Assembly: GCA_963828405.1 (NCBI GenBank)
Contig: CAWHEG010000031.1
Span: 682,001-746,000, forward strand
Source: JANMJD01 sp963828405
GTDB lineage: Bacteria; Actinomycetota; Acidimicrobiia; Acidimicrobiales; Ilumatobacteraceae
Length of the DNA: 64,000 nucleotides
Reading direction: 5' to 3'
This document shows, piece after piece, positions 8,807-16,734 of the stretch. The notes under the pieces are model-generated. The model worked only from the letters and a program-made list of their open reading frames with translations. It was not told where the DNA came from and did no database searches. Positions within the stretch are counted from its first letter, which is position 1. Every line of letters starts with the position of its first letter. The position numbers and the translations under genes are program-made.

Positions 8807-9759
8807 AGCCGGGTGCACACGGCGAAGCCGTGCGCGACCTCCAACGCCGCCTCGGTACCGCCGGGTTCATCCCGGTAGGTGCCGAGGCGGGCTTGTTTTG
8901 CCCGGTAACCGAGCGCTCCGTGCAGGCGTTCCAGGCATCGCGCGGAATCCCGTCGACGGGCTGGTGCGACGAGCAGACGTGGGCCACGCTCGTCGAGTCC
9001 AACTGGGCGCTCGGTGACCGCCTGCTGAGCATCGCCGCTCCCCCGTTGCGGGGCGACGACGTCAGCGCCTTGCAGGTCAGCCTGGCCCGCCTGGGGTTCG
9101 ACCCGGGCAAGGTCGACGGCATCTTCGGGCAGAACACCGAACGGGCGTTGCGCCGATTCCAGCGGGATTGCGGCATGCCCAGCGACGGGATCTGCGGGCG
9201 TGAGACCGCCTGTGCCCTCGAGCGGATGTCCCGGCAGTCCGGGACGGGGCCGGGAGTGGCCATGATGCGCGAGCGGGAAACGCTGCGGACGAACACACGT
9301 TCGCTTCTGGACTGCCGGGTCGTGATCGGGCAGTTCGGCGGGCTCAGTTCGGTGGCGCGGCTGGCATCACGGCAGCTCCGATCGGCCGGGGCGATGGTCG
9401 TGCCGGTGGACGAGCCCGACGCCTCCACCCACGCCCAGACCTCGAATCGCTTCCTTGCCGACGTGTACCTCGGCTTCGAGGCTCGCCCCCAGAGCGGTGC
9501 CGAGATCGACTACTACGCCGTCCCGTCGTTCGAGTCGGTCGCCGGTCGATCGCTGGCCGAGCGACTGGCCGCATGCGTGCTCACTCGGGGAATCGCCGAC
9601 CATGTCGAGGTGGTCGGTCGCCGCCTGCCCGTCCTGCGTGAAACGCGGATGCCGGCGGTGCTCTGCGTGATCGGGCCGGCCCGCTGGGTCAGCGAGCAGG
9701 CGCCGGTGCTTGCCGACGCCTTGGTCGACTCGCTCTGCGGCTGGTTCAACTCTCAATGA
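8803..9759 (+). CDS. CwlM-like peptidoglycan-binding protein with degenerate amidase domain
   Basis: A protein of about 318 residues with two N-terminal PG_binding_1 repeats (about residues 1-65 and 75-145; AVRDLQRRLG and DVSALQVSLARLGF) followed by an Amidase_3-like fold. The zinc ligands expected in DPGHGG are absent: the equivalent strand reads VVIGQFGGLS. Catalysis is therefore unlikely. Mycobacterial CwlM, in the same place after trxA, acts as a regulator of peptidoglycan synthesis rather than an amidase, so a regulatory role is likely here. No ATG, GTG or TTG lies near the domain start. CTG 8803, overlapping the trxA stop as CTGA, gives the natural N-terminus; GTG 8830 would cut into the first repeat. 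Confidence 0.8.
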   Translation: MKPGAHGEAVRDLQRRLGTAGFIPVGAEAGLFCPVTERSVQAFQASRGIPSTGWCDEQTWATLVESNWALGDRLLSIAAPPLRGDDVSALQVSLARLGFDPGKVDGIFGQNTERALRRFQRDCGMPSDGICGRETACALERMSRQSGTGPGVAMMRERETLRTNTRSLLDCRVVIGQFGGLSSVARLASRQLRSAGAMVVPVDEPDASTHAQTSNRFLADVYLGFEARPQSGAEIDYYAVPSFESVAGRSLAERLAACVLTRGIADHVEVVGRRLPVLRETRMPAVLCVIGPARWVSEQAPVLADALVDSLCGWFNSQ

Positions 9760-9771
9760 CTAATTGAATGT

Positions 9772-9780
9772 TTATCCACA
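9772..9780 (+). other. Consensus DnaA box
   Basis: TTATCCACA is a perfect match to the classical DnaA box. It lies in an unusually AT-rich stretch in the convergent gap between the cwlM-like gene and parB (9760-9838), about 5.6 kb from dnaA. The rest of the gap shows no gene. Confidence 0.6.
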
Positions 9781-9838
9781 GAATCCCCACACCTTGTGCA
9801 GAGCGTTAGGCCGTTCGACCCACGCTCCCCCACAGGGA

Positions 9839-10756
9839 TCACGTCTCCGTCGTTGCCTCGGTCATCCGGCGATAGATCCGTTCGAGATCGTCGAGGTCGG
9901 CGAACTCGATCATCACCCGGCCCTTGCGACCGGCCATCGAGACCTGAACGCGGGTGTCGAGGTGATCGGCCAGTAGCTCCTCGAGCTCCAAAAGCCCTGG
10001 TGGACGGAGCTTCTGGCCAGGGGCGCCGCTCGTTGGCTCCTCCGGTCCGGGGCGTGACGCCGACGGTGGATCGTCCTGCACGGTCGCTGCGCTGCGCGCC
10101 CGAACAGCATCCTCGATGGTCCGGACCGACCACCCCTCGGCCACGGCGCGACGGGCCAACTGCTCCTGGAACGCTCGGTCGGTCGTCCCCAGCAGGGCGC
10201 GGGCATGGCCGGCACTCAACCTCCCGTCGGCGACCAGATGCTGGATGGGAGGGGGCAATTGCATCAAACGCAGGGTGTTGGTGACCGCCGACCGACTCTT
10301 GCCCACGCGGGCGGCCACCTGGTCGTGGGTCAGTCCGAAGTCCTCGATCAGTTGTTGGTATGCCGCAGCCTCCTCGAGCGCGGTGAGGTCGGCGCGATGC
10401 AGGTTCTCGACCAGCGCCTGCTCGATGGAGGCCATGTCCTCGGTGATCCGCACGATGGCCGGTACGGTGGCCAGGCCGGCCCGCCGCGCCGCCCGCCAGC
10501 GGCGTTCGCCGGCCACCAACTGATAGCGCCCGTTCTCGACGGCGCGGAGCAGGACAGGCTGGAGCACCCCGATGGCCCGGATCGAGTCGGTGAGCTCCGA
10601 CAACGACTCCTCGTCGAAGAACACTCTGGGCTGATGCGGGTTGGGCTCGATCAGCCCCACCTCGATCTCGCGCAGCACGGCCCCCTCCGAACCGTCCGCC
10701 CGTTCGTTGGGGATCAGCGACCCCAACCCCCTACCGAGTCCTCCTGGGCGCGCCAC
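9839..10756 (-). CDS. parB: Chromosome-partitioning protein ParB
   Basis: A 305-residue ParB/Spo0J CTPase-clamp protein that loads at parS and organises the origin. The start is GRGLGSLIP. The ParB/Sulfiredoxin-like N domain (about residues 30-120) includes NPHQPR and the CTP-binding GERRWRAARRAG and ENLHRADLTALEEA motifs. The helix-turn-helix (about 145-190) includes QVAARVGKSRSAVTN. A C-terminal dimer domain follows. GTG 10756 lies inside the parA end, a 26-bp overlap. Two parS-type palindromes sit about 1 kb upstream. Confidence 0.96.
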   Translation of the reverse strand: MARPGGLGRGLGSLIPNERADGSEGAVLREIEVGLIEPNPHQPRVFFDEESLSELTDSIRAIGVLQPVLLRAVENGRYQLVAGERRWRAARRAGLATVPAIVRITEDMASIEQALVENLHRADLTALEEAAAYQQLIEDFGLTHDQVAARVGKSRSAVTNTLRLMQLPPPIQHLVADGRLSAGHARALLGTTDRAFQEQLARRAVAEGWSVRTIEDAVRARSAATVQDDPPSASRPGPEEPTSGAPGQKLRPPGLLELEELLADHLDTRVQVSMAGRKGRVMIEFADLDDLERIYRRMTEATTET

Positions 10757-11561
10757 CGGACACCTCCTTCGCCAGTTCCTTGTAGGCCACGGCACCACGC
10801 GACGTGGGATCGAACAAGATGATCGGCTGGCCGAACGACGGCGCTTCCGACAATCGCACCGTGCGGGGCACCACGGTCTTGCACACCTTCGGTCCGAAGT
10901 GCTCACGAACCTCGCTGACCACCTGATCGGCGAGTTTCGTGCGGGCGTCGTACATCACGCACATGATCGTGCTCACCTCCAGCGTCGGATTGAGGCTTCG
11001 GCGCACGAGGTCGACGTTGCGAAGCAACTGGCCCAGTCCTTCGAGTGCGTAGTACTCGCATTGGATGGGCACGAGGACCTCACTGGCCGCGGCCAAGCCG
11101 TTGACGGTCAGCAGACCCAACGATGGGGGACAGTCGATGAGCACGAAGTCGTACTCGTCGACCACCGCCTCGATGGCCCGGCGTAGCCGCAACTCACGAC
11201 TGAACGCCGGGACCAACTCGATCTCGGCCCCGGCCAGGTCAAGACTGGCCGGAGCGACGAAGAGGTTCTTGACCTCGGCAGGCTCCACACAGTTCTCGAG
11301 TGGCGCCTCCCGCATGATGACGTCGTACATCGACGTTTCCAGGTTGCGATTATCGAGCCCGAGTCCGGTCGTCGCATTCCCTTGCGGGTCGAGATCGATG
11401 ATCAGTGTTCGATACCCGATATCGGCGAGGCAGGCGCCGAGGTTGATGGTCGAGGTCGTCTTTCCCACCCCGCCCTTCTGATTCGCAACGGCGATCACAC
11501 GGGGGAGAGGCCGGGGAGGCGGTTTGGCGGCGTCACTGGCCACCACAGGGTCATGCGACAT
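10731..11561 (-). CDS. parA: Chromosome-partitioning ATPase ParA/Soj
   Basis: A 276-residue ParA ATPase with the deviant Walker A NQKGGVGKTT, the switch DLDPQGNAT and the IDCPPSLG Walker B region. ATG 11561 (MSHDPVV) is preferred. The longer frame back to 11702 would run through an 18-bp tandem repeat (giving repeated RPTREH) and between the parS sites. It overlaps parB and forms the parAB operon, which segregates the origin together with the nearby parS sites. Confidence 0.96.
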   Translation of the reverse strand: MSHDPVVASDAAKPPPRPLPRVIAVANQKGGVGKTTSTINLGACLADIGYRTLIIDLDPQGNATTGLGLDNRNLETSMYDVIMREAPLENCVEPAEVKNLFVAPASLDLAGAEIELVPAFSRELRLRRAIEAVVDEYDFVLIDCPPSLGLLTVNGLAAASEVLVPIQCEYYALEGLGQLLRNVDLVRRSLNPTLEVSTIMCVMYDARTKLADQVVSEVREHFGPKVCKTVVPRTVRLSEAPSFGQPIILFDPTSRGAVAYKELAKEVSGGAPRRTR

Positions 11562-11602
11562 GGCAGTCTTCAGTGTACCGACATACTCTCCCTTGTCCGG
11601 GT

Positions 11603-11638
11603 GATGCTCCCTGGTCGGGCGATGCTCCCTGGTCGGGC
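11603..11638. repeat. 18-bp perfect tandem duplication upstream of parA
   Basis: The unit gatgctccctggtcgggc occurs twice head to tail (11603-11620 and 11621-11638), flanked by further partial copies of cgggtgatgct. It lies in the parA leader between the start codon and the parS sites. Confidence 0.8.
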
Positions 11639-11669
11639 GATGGTCACGTCCGGGTGATGCTGCAGACGG

Positions 11670-11685
11670 TGTTCCACGTGGAACT
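11670..11685. other. Degenerate parS-like palindrome
   Basis: TGTTCCACGTGGAACT differs from the parS consensus at three positions, two of them symmetric so that the inner palindrome is kept. It is 26 bp from the perfect parS site and may be a weaker ParB site. Confidence 0.5.
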
Positions 11686-11711
11686 CCGGCAACCTTAAAC
11701 ATCAGCGGTGT

Positions 11712-11727
11712 TGTTTCACGTGAAACA
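11712..11727. other. parS: parS centromere site
   Basis: TGTTTCACGTGAAACA is an exact match to the universal bacterial parS palindrome bound by ParB. It lies between parA and rsmG, about 3.6 kb from dnaA, as expected for an origin-proximal centromere. Confidence 0.97.
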
Positions 11728-11731
11728 TCCG

Positions 11732-12304
11732 CTAGAGGTCGAGGACGATGTCCGATCGGCTGGTCGGGAACGTCACCGACGCCACCTGCCCCCCGGACAT
11801 CCGCTCCACCCGGGCGCCATGAGCGGCGCTGGCGACCACCAGTGGGCCGATCTCACCGTCGGGCGGCAGGCTGACCAGCAGGACGCCACCCGGACGTAGC
11901 AGGACAGCGGAGTAGGCCACGGTGACCGGGGCGGCCGCGAACGCCCTGGCTGTGACCACGTCATAGGCGTGGCGATGCTCGGCCGAGGTGATCATCCGCC
12001 CGGCATCCCCCCCGTCGACCGAGACCCGCGAGCCGAGGTCCAGTGATCCGACGGCCCGGCGGAGGAAATCGGCGCGCTTGGCCCGTCGTTCGACGAGGAC
12101 GATGTGCAGGTCGGGGCGCGCACGGGCGATGACCAGGCCCGGAAGGCCCCCGCCGCTGCCCAGATCGACGACGTCCCTGGCATCGGTGGGGATGCCAGGG
12201 ACGTATTGCAGGGCGTGAGCCACTTCGACGGTGACATCGGTGGGGCCGATGATGCCGACACGCTGCGCCTCGCGCAGCACACTGATCAACTCGTGATCAG
12301 GCAT
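11732..12304 (-). CDS. rsmG: 16S rRNA (guanine-527-N7)-methyltransferase
   Basis: A 190-residue RsmG/GidB methyltransferase acting on G527 of 16S rRNA. The SAM-binding loop VVDLGSGGGLPGLVIA (about residues 45-60) and the later VLVERRAKRADFL segment are characteristic. The start overlaps the 3' end of jag by 8 bp (12297-12304). Loss of this enzyme gives low-level streptomycin resistance in other bacteria; here the gene looks intact. Confidence 0.95.
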   Translation of the reverse strand: MPDHELISVLREAQRVGIIGPTDVTVEVAHALQYVPGIPTDARDVVDLGSGGGLPGLVIARARPDLHIVLVERRAKRADFLRRAVGSLDLGSRVSVDGGDAGRMITSAEHRHAYDVVTARAFAAAPVTVAYSAVLLRPGGVLLVSLPPDGEIGPLVVASAAHGARVERMSGGQVASVTFPTSRSDIVLDL

Positions 12305-13250
12305 CCGCCGGCGTGATCACGACACGACGGTAGGGATCGTCGCCCTCGGAGCGGCTCGACACCCCTTCGATGGTGGCGACCGTGTCATGGATGACCTTGC
12401 GGTCGGCTGCCGGCATGGGCTCGAGGATGCGCGGGCGGCCGCTCTCCTTCACCTGATCGGCCTGTTGGACGGTGAACCGGGACAGTGCCTCACGGCGTCG
12501 CTCGCGGTAGCCGCTGATGTCGACACGGAGATGCGTGTTGTGGTCACCGAGGCGCCGCTGGCTGGCCACCCGGACCAGATCCTGGACGGCGAGCAGTGTG
12601 TTGCCCTTCGGGCCGATCAACAGACCGAGGTCGGCTCCCTCGACGCGCAACTCGATGTCCTCGCCATCCTGACGGACCTCGATCGATCCCTCGAGGTCGA
12701 AGGCGTCGAGCAATCCCTGCATGAACTTCTCGGCCTCGGCCCCCACCAGGTTCGGGTCGACATCGATCCGCTCGGGCCGGTCACCACGCCCACGGTCGCC
12801 ACGGTCGGTGCGGGGGCCGCGGTCACCACGTCCACCCTGGTCGTTGCGCTCACCACGACCTGTCGGCCGAGGACGGGAATCAGGAGCAGCAGCAGGAGCG
12901 GATACGCCCTGCTCAACGGTGCCGGTGGCCTCGGCTGGCGCGTCCTCTTGGTTGCTCACGGTCTTCCCCTTCTTCGGTCGGGCCCCATCATCTGGGCCGG
13001 TGTGACGAACCTGTATTTCACCGTCGGCGGCCGGACGCCGCTTGCGGTCCTTGCGTTCTACCTTCGCTCGCACCGGAGTCGGCCGCACCCGCGCCCGCAC
13101 CCGCGCCTCGCCCCGCGTCCGCCCGAACAACCCACTGCGGGGTTCTTCGAGGATCTCGAACTCGGCGTCGTCGGCAAGCACGCCGAGTTGCTCGAGGGCG
13201 CGTTCCTGTGCTTCTTCAACCGTACGGCCGGTCGTGGTGACCCATTCCAT
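12297..13250 (-). CDS. jag: Jag/KhpB RNA-binding protein (Jag_N, KH, R3H)
   Basis: A 317-residue RNA-binding protein. A Jag_N domain (about residues 1-50, GRTVEEAQERALEQLGV) is followed by a long disordered linker rich in Arg, Gly and Asp (about 55-165), then a KH domain (GPKGNTLLAVQDLV, about 215-228) and a C-terminal R3H domain (about 250-317). KhpB proteins act with KhpA on small RNAs and influence division and envelope growth. It follows yidC in the conserved rpmH-rnpA-yidD-yidC-jag-rsmG operon. The linker is long for the family. Confidence 0.93.
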   Translation of the reverse strand: MEWVTTTGRTVEEAQERALEQLGVLADDAEFEILEEPRSGLFGRTRGEARVRARVRPTPVRAKVERKDRKRRPAADGEIQVRHTGPDDGARPKKGKTVSNQEDAPAEATGTVEQGVSAPAAAPDSRPRPTGRGERNDQGGRGDRGPRTDRGDRGRGDRPERIDVDPNLVGAEAEKFMQGLLDAFDLEGSIEVRQDGEDIELRVEGADLGLLIGPKGNTLLAVQDLVRVASQRRLGDHNTHLRVDISGYRERRREALSRFTVQQADQVKESGRPRILEPMPAADRKVIHDTVATIEGVSSRSEGDDPYRRVVITPADA

Positions 13251-13283
13251 GGTGTGGGGACTCCTATGTGCCGCCTGGTGGCG

Positions 13284-14342
13284 TCACTTCTTCTTGGGCT
13301 TCGGATGGCGTGACCCGGAGGGCTTGGCCCGCTCCGGTGACCCGGGTCGGTTGGAGCGCGGGTCGCCAGGAGTTGCCGCGCCCTTCGGTGGGGTGATCGC
13401 CTTGGGGTTGGACGGTGCCGCCGGTTTGGGGCGGCCGGGCTGCGGACGGGGCGGTGTGGCCGGGGCCGGCTTGCCGGGCTGGGTCTTGGGCAGGGGCCGG
13501 GCCGGCTTGGTCGTGCCGTCGGTCTTGCCGTCCTTGTCGGCCTTGGCCAGGTCCCGAGCATCCCTGCTGGCGTCGCTGGCTCTGGTGCCCAGGGAATGCT
13601 CGCCGTGGTAGAAACGACGGGTGATGTACTCCGCCTGGGCGATGCGCAGGATCGTCTGGAACACGTAGTAGATGACGAGGCCAGTGGGGAAGAAGAGTTG
13701 GATCGGGGCGAAGGCGACGGGCAGGTACTGCATCAGTTTCTGCTGGCCCTGCGACATCGTCGGGCTGACGTTGCGGCTGGCGATCATCCGCTGCTGCACC
13801 CAGTACAGGACGCCGAGGCCCAGCACGAGCACGGCGTAGATCAAGCCCTTGCCGAAGCTCTCCTTCATCACGCTGACCGGGGTGCGGGCCAGGTCGAGCC
13901 CCCAGGAGAGCATCTCCTTCGACTTGTCGAGGCTTTTGTACAGCTCGGACGACTGCTTGACGAACTTCGGGGCGAACGTGCCGTCGGCGTCTCGTTCGTC
14001 GGTCAGGCCCCGCAACAGCCGGTACATGCCGATGAACACCGGCATCTGGGCGAGGAGGGGCAGGCAGGAGGCCAGCGGATTGACCTTGTGCTCCTGGTAG
14101 AGCTTCATCATCTCGGTGTTCAGCGTCTGGCGGTCGCCGCGGTGTTCCTGCTGCAGCCTCTTCAACTGCGGTTGGAGCAACTGCATCTCGAGCATGCTCT
14201 TGGTCTGCTTCAAGTTGAGCGGAGTGAGCACGAGCATCACGGCCACGGTGATCAGCGCGATGGCCAGGCCGTAACTGTGGACGAGGCTGTAGAACCAGTC
14301 GAGCGGCGCCGCGAAGAGCTTGGCGAGAGAGTCAAGAGACAC
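13284..14342 (-). CDS. yidC: Membrane protein insertase YidC/Oxa1
   Basis: A 352-residue insertase of the short, Gram-positive type. Core helices include IALITVAVMLVLTPL (about residues 28-42), the PLLAQMPVFIGMYRLL block and two helices at about 180-235. The C-terminal 100 residues are a Lys/Pro-rich basic tail (ending KPKKK) likely to contact the ribosome. It starts with GTG 14342, overlapping the end of yidD by 11 bp. Confidence 0.95.
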   Translation of the reverse strand: MSLDSLAKLFAAPLDWFYSLVHSYGLAIALITVAVMLVLTPLNLKQTKSMLEMQLLQPQLKRLQQEHRGDRQTLNTEMMKLYQEHKVNPLASCLPLLAQMPVFIGMYRLLRGLTDERDADGTFAPKFVKQSSELYKSLDKSKEMLSWGLDLARTPVSVMKESFGKGLIYAVLVLGLGVLYWVQQRMIASRNVSPTMSQGQQKLMQYLPVAFAPIQLFFPTGLVIYYVFQTILRIAQAEYITRRFYHGEHSLGTRASDASRDARDLAKADKDGKTDGTTKPARPLPKTQPGKPAPATPPRPQPGRPKPAAPSNPKAITPPKGAATPGDPRSNRPGSPERAKPSGSRHPKPKKK

Positions 14343-14595
14343 GGGTCATCGACTTCCTGAGAGAACGAGCATGGGGGTGAGCGGCGTCCGGAACGGGGTC
14401 GTAACCCGACGGACCGAACGGCCGACAGCGAAGAAGTCGACGCATAGTGAGATAAGAACCGCGTAGAGTGCCATGTTGTTCGAGGGACTCCACGGCGTAC
14501 GCCGAGCAGGAGGGATAGAAGCGACATGGCGAGGGCCGGCCCTCCATCGATCGCTGATACCAGCGGATGGCGCGGAGCGCGACGCGTCGAATCAT
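14332..14595 (-). CDS. yidD: Membrane protein insertion efficiency factor YidD
   Basis: An 87-residue basic protein with the family block CRFYPSCSAYAVESLEQHG and the RLLRCRPF..GYDPVP end. It helps YidC-dependent insertion at the inner face of the membrane. Its ATG overlaps the rnpA stop as ATGA (14592-14595) and its end overlaps yidC, so the chain is tightly coupled. Confidence 0.95.
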   Translation of the reverse strand: MIRRVALRAIRWYQRSMEGRPSPCRFYPSCSAYAVESLEQHGTLRGSYLTMRRLLRCRPFGPSGYDPVPDAAHPHARSLRKSMTRVS

Positions 14596-15059
14596 GGCCG
14601 TCGTCCGGTCATCCGTTGGGCGAGCTGGTCGAGCATGGCGGAGAGATCCTGGTATGAGGCTTCAGCGGCTTCGGGTCGAGCACCGAAGAGGTACCAACCC
14701 GGACCGAAACGCTCGGGTTGGGAGGCGAGCAGCGCACGAAGACGCCGGCGCATCCGATTCCGTACCACGGCCGGACCGAAGGCCCGACCGAGTGCGAAGG
14801 CGACGTGGGTGTGGTCGGCGGCGGCGTCGACGACCGAGATGCACCACAGCGGTCCCGACGAAACGCGTCGACCACACCGGCGGAGCAGCTCAAAGCCCGC
14901 CCGATCCCGGATTCGATGGATCAGGCCGACAGCCGCGCCCGACCGCGGTCGCGGCGTGCCTTCAGGATCGCGCGACCGGCGCGGGTGCTCATCCGCTGGC
15001 GGAAGCCGTGCTTCTTCGCACGACGACGATTGTTGGGTTGAAAGGTCCTCTTCACCCAT
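14592..15059 (-). CDS. rnpA: RNase P protein component with N-terminal extension containing nested rpmH
   Basis: The protein subunit of RNase P, which matures tRNA 5' ends. The conserved domain (about 110 residues, IHRIRDRAGFELLRR onward) has the RNR-type motif VVRNRMRRRLRALL. Upstream of it, this frame has no ATG, GTG or TTG until ATG 15059, which would give 155 residues. That ATG lies 4 nt before the rpmH GTG (15055), behind one shared Shine-Dalgarno (AGGAGGT), so rpmH lies wholly inside rnpA out of frame. The same layout, with 4-nt start separation, is known from Thermus. The alternative is a CTG start at 14924, overlapping the rpmH stop as CTGA and giving 110 residues. I cannot decide between these from sequence alone. 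Confidence 0.85.
   Translation of the reverse strand: MGEEDLSTQQSSSCEEARLPPADEHPRRSRDPEGTPRPRSGAAVGLIHRIRDRAGFELLRRCGRRVSSGPLWCISVVDAAADHTHVAFALGRAFGPAVVRNRMRRRLRALLASQPERFGPGWYLFGARPEAAEASYQDLSAMLDQLAQRMTGRRP
14921..15055 (-). CDS. rpmH: 50S ribosomal protein bL34
   Basis: A 44-residue bL34 (KRTFQPNNRRRAKKHGFRQRM), near full identity to the family. GTG 15055 is 5 nt from GGAGG, the optimal distance, so rpmH is probably the main product of this ribosome-binding site. Its whole length is covered by the open rnpA frame. Confidence 0.97.
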   Translation of the reverse strand: MKRTFQPNNRRRAKKHGFRQRMSTRAGRAILKARRDRGRARLSA

Positions 15060-15304
15060 ACCTCCTGGCATCGCTCTGCCACGGGCAGAGCTCGGAAAGA
15101 ACATGCAGCGGCGCGCCCGGGGAGCCGGGCGGACCGAACAACCGTCCAGGCTAGGGCGAGTGGCCGACCCGCGACAACTATGCCGAGTCGGAGCGACCCC
15201 GGCGGGACGGCACCTCGGGCCGCTTGACCACCGATGACCAGGACTCGTTGGGAAGCCCAGGGGACGGAGCTGGTATCGTGCGTGCTCCCAGGGGGGCCGT
15301 CGAC

Positions 15305-15336
15305 TTCTCCACATCTGTGGATACCGCTGTGGACAG
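15305..15336. promoter_or_regulatory. DnaA-box-like cluster upstream of dnaA
   Basis: Three near-consensus 9-mers lie within 32 bp: TTCTCCACA (15305-15313, one mismatch), TGTGGATAC on the opposite strand (15316-15324, one mismatch) and TGTGGACAG on the opposite strand (15328-15336, one mismatch to the actinobacterial TTGTCCACA form). They precede dnaA by 28 bp and are suited to autoregulation or origin function. The rpmH-dnaA gap (15056-15363) shows no gene. Confidence 0.65.
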
Positions 15337-15363
15337 ACGATGACGTAGCACGCGGAGGTGCAG

Positions 15364-16734
15364 GTGAGCGACTACGAGCAGCTGTGGACAGCAGCCGCAC
15401 AACTCCTGCGTGCACAGGTCTCCGAGGCCGTCTGGTTGTCCACCTTCAACGATGCCTCTGCCTACGAAGGTGAGGCGGACACGCTGAGCATCGCCGTGCC
15501 GAGCAACCACGTGCGCGACAAGATCCTCACGCGATACCTGCCACTCGTGCGCGACGCGCTCGACGAGATCGGCGGAGGCCAGCTCGCCCTGCACGTCGAG
15601 GTGCGCACCGAGGTGGACGACTTCGAGCGCGAGTCCCACGAACCGGCGCCCGCCAACCCGACGTCGTTCGACCACACGCGAGCACCCCAGCGCTCGGCGC
15701 AGAGCTCGGCCGACGGCATGAATCCCCGATACACGTTCGAGACCTTCGTCAAGGGGGCGTCGAACCAGTTCGCCCTCGCCGCGGCCTTGCGGGTCGCCGA
15801 GACACCGGCCCGGTCGTACAACCCGCTGTTCATCTACGGCTCGGCAGGGCTGGGCAAGACCCACCTGCTGCACGCCATCGGTCACTACGTCAACCAGAAC
15901 TACGCGCACTACGTGGTGCGGTACGTCTCCACCGAGACCTTCCTCAACGAGTACGTCGACGCCATTCGCACCAACACGACAGCAGCGTTCAAGCGTCGCT
16001 ACCGCGACATCGACGTGCTGCTGATCGACGACATCCAGTTCATGGAGGGCAAGGAGGGGCTCCAGGAGGAGTTCTTCCACACGTTCAACTCCCTCCACGG
16101 CGCCAACAAGCAGATCGTCATCTCGTCGGACCGGATGCCCGACAACATCCCGACGCTGGAGGAACGCCTGCGCGGCCGGTTCAAGTGGGGGCTGATCACC
16201 GACATCCAGCCGCCCGAGATGGAGACCCGGCTCGCCATCCTGCGCAACAAGGCCGAGCGTGACATGACGCAGCTTCCGTCCGACGTGCTCGAGTTCATCG
16301 CCACCCACATCGCCACCAACATCCGCGAGCTCGAGGGCGCACTCATCAGGGTGAGTGCATACGCTTCCTTGAATCGCGTCCCGATCACCGTCGCCAAGGC
16401 CCAGGAGCTGCTCGGTGACCTGCTCTCCGACAGCCCGGGACGGATGCGCAGCGGGCCCGAGCTCCTCGCCGACATCGCCGACATGCTCGGCTACTCGGTC
16501 GAGTCGTTGAAGGGCAAGAGCCGTCAACGTCCGCTGGTCACCGCCCGCCAGATCGGGATGTACATCTTTCGCGACGTCACCGACCTGTCGTTCCCGGCGA
16601 TCGCCCGTGAGTTCGGCGGCCGCGATCACACCACGGTGATCCACGCGGTCGACAAGATCCAGCGGCTGATGAAGGAACGCAAGCAGATCTACGACCAGGT
16701 GACCGACGTCATCCAGCGGCTCAAGCGGGGGTGA
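15364..16734 (+). CDS. dnaA: Chromosomal replication initiator DnaA
   Basis: A 456-residue AAA+ initiator. Domain I covers about residues 1-80. A short linker follows. The ATPase has GSAGLGKTHLLHAIG (Walker A, about 159) and LLIDDIQF (Walker B). The C-terminal DNA-binding domain has the DnaA signature FGGRDHTTVIHAV (about 418-430). GTG 15364 is 5 nt from GGAGG and is preferred over GTG 15358. It is the first rightward gene of the origin. Confidence 0.98.
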   Translation: MSDYEQLWTAAAQLLRAQVSEAVWLSTFNDASAYEGEADTLSIAVPSNHVRDKILTRYLPLVRDALDEIGGGQLALHVEVRTEVDDFERESHEPAPANPTSFDHTRAPQRSAQSSADGMNPRYTFETFVKGASNQFALAAALRVAETPARSYNPLFIYGSAGLGKTHLLHAIGHYVNQNYAHYVVRYVSTETFLNEYVDAIRTNTTAAFKRRYRDIDVLLIDDIQFMEGKEGLQEEFFHTFNSLHGANKQIVISSDRMPDNIPTLEERLRGRFKWGLITDIQPPEMETRLAILRNKAERDMTQLPSDVLEFIATHIATNIRELEGALIRVSAYASLNRVPITVAKAQELLGDLLSDSPGRMRSGPELLADIADMLGYSVESLKGKSRQRPLVTARQIGMYIFRDVTDLSFPAIAREFGGRDHTTVIHAVDKIQRLMKERKQIYDQVTDVIQRLKRG

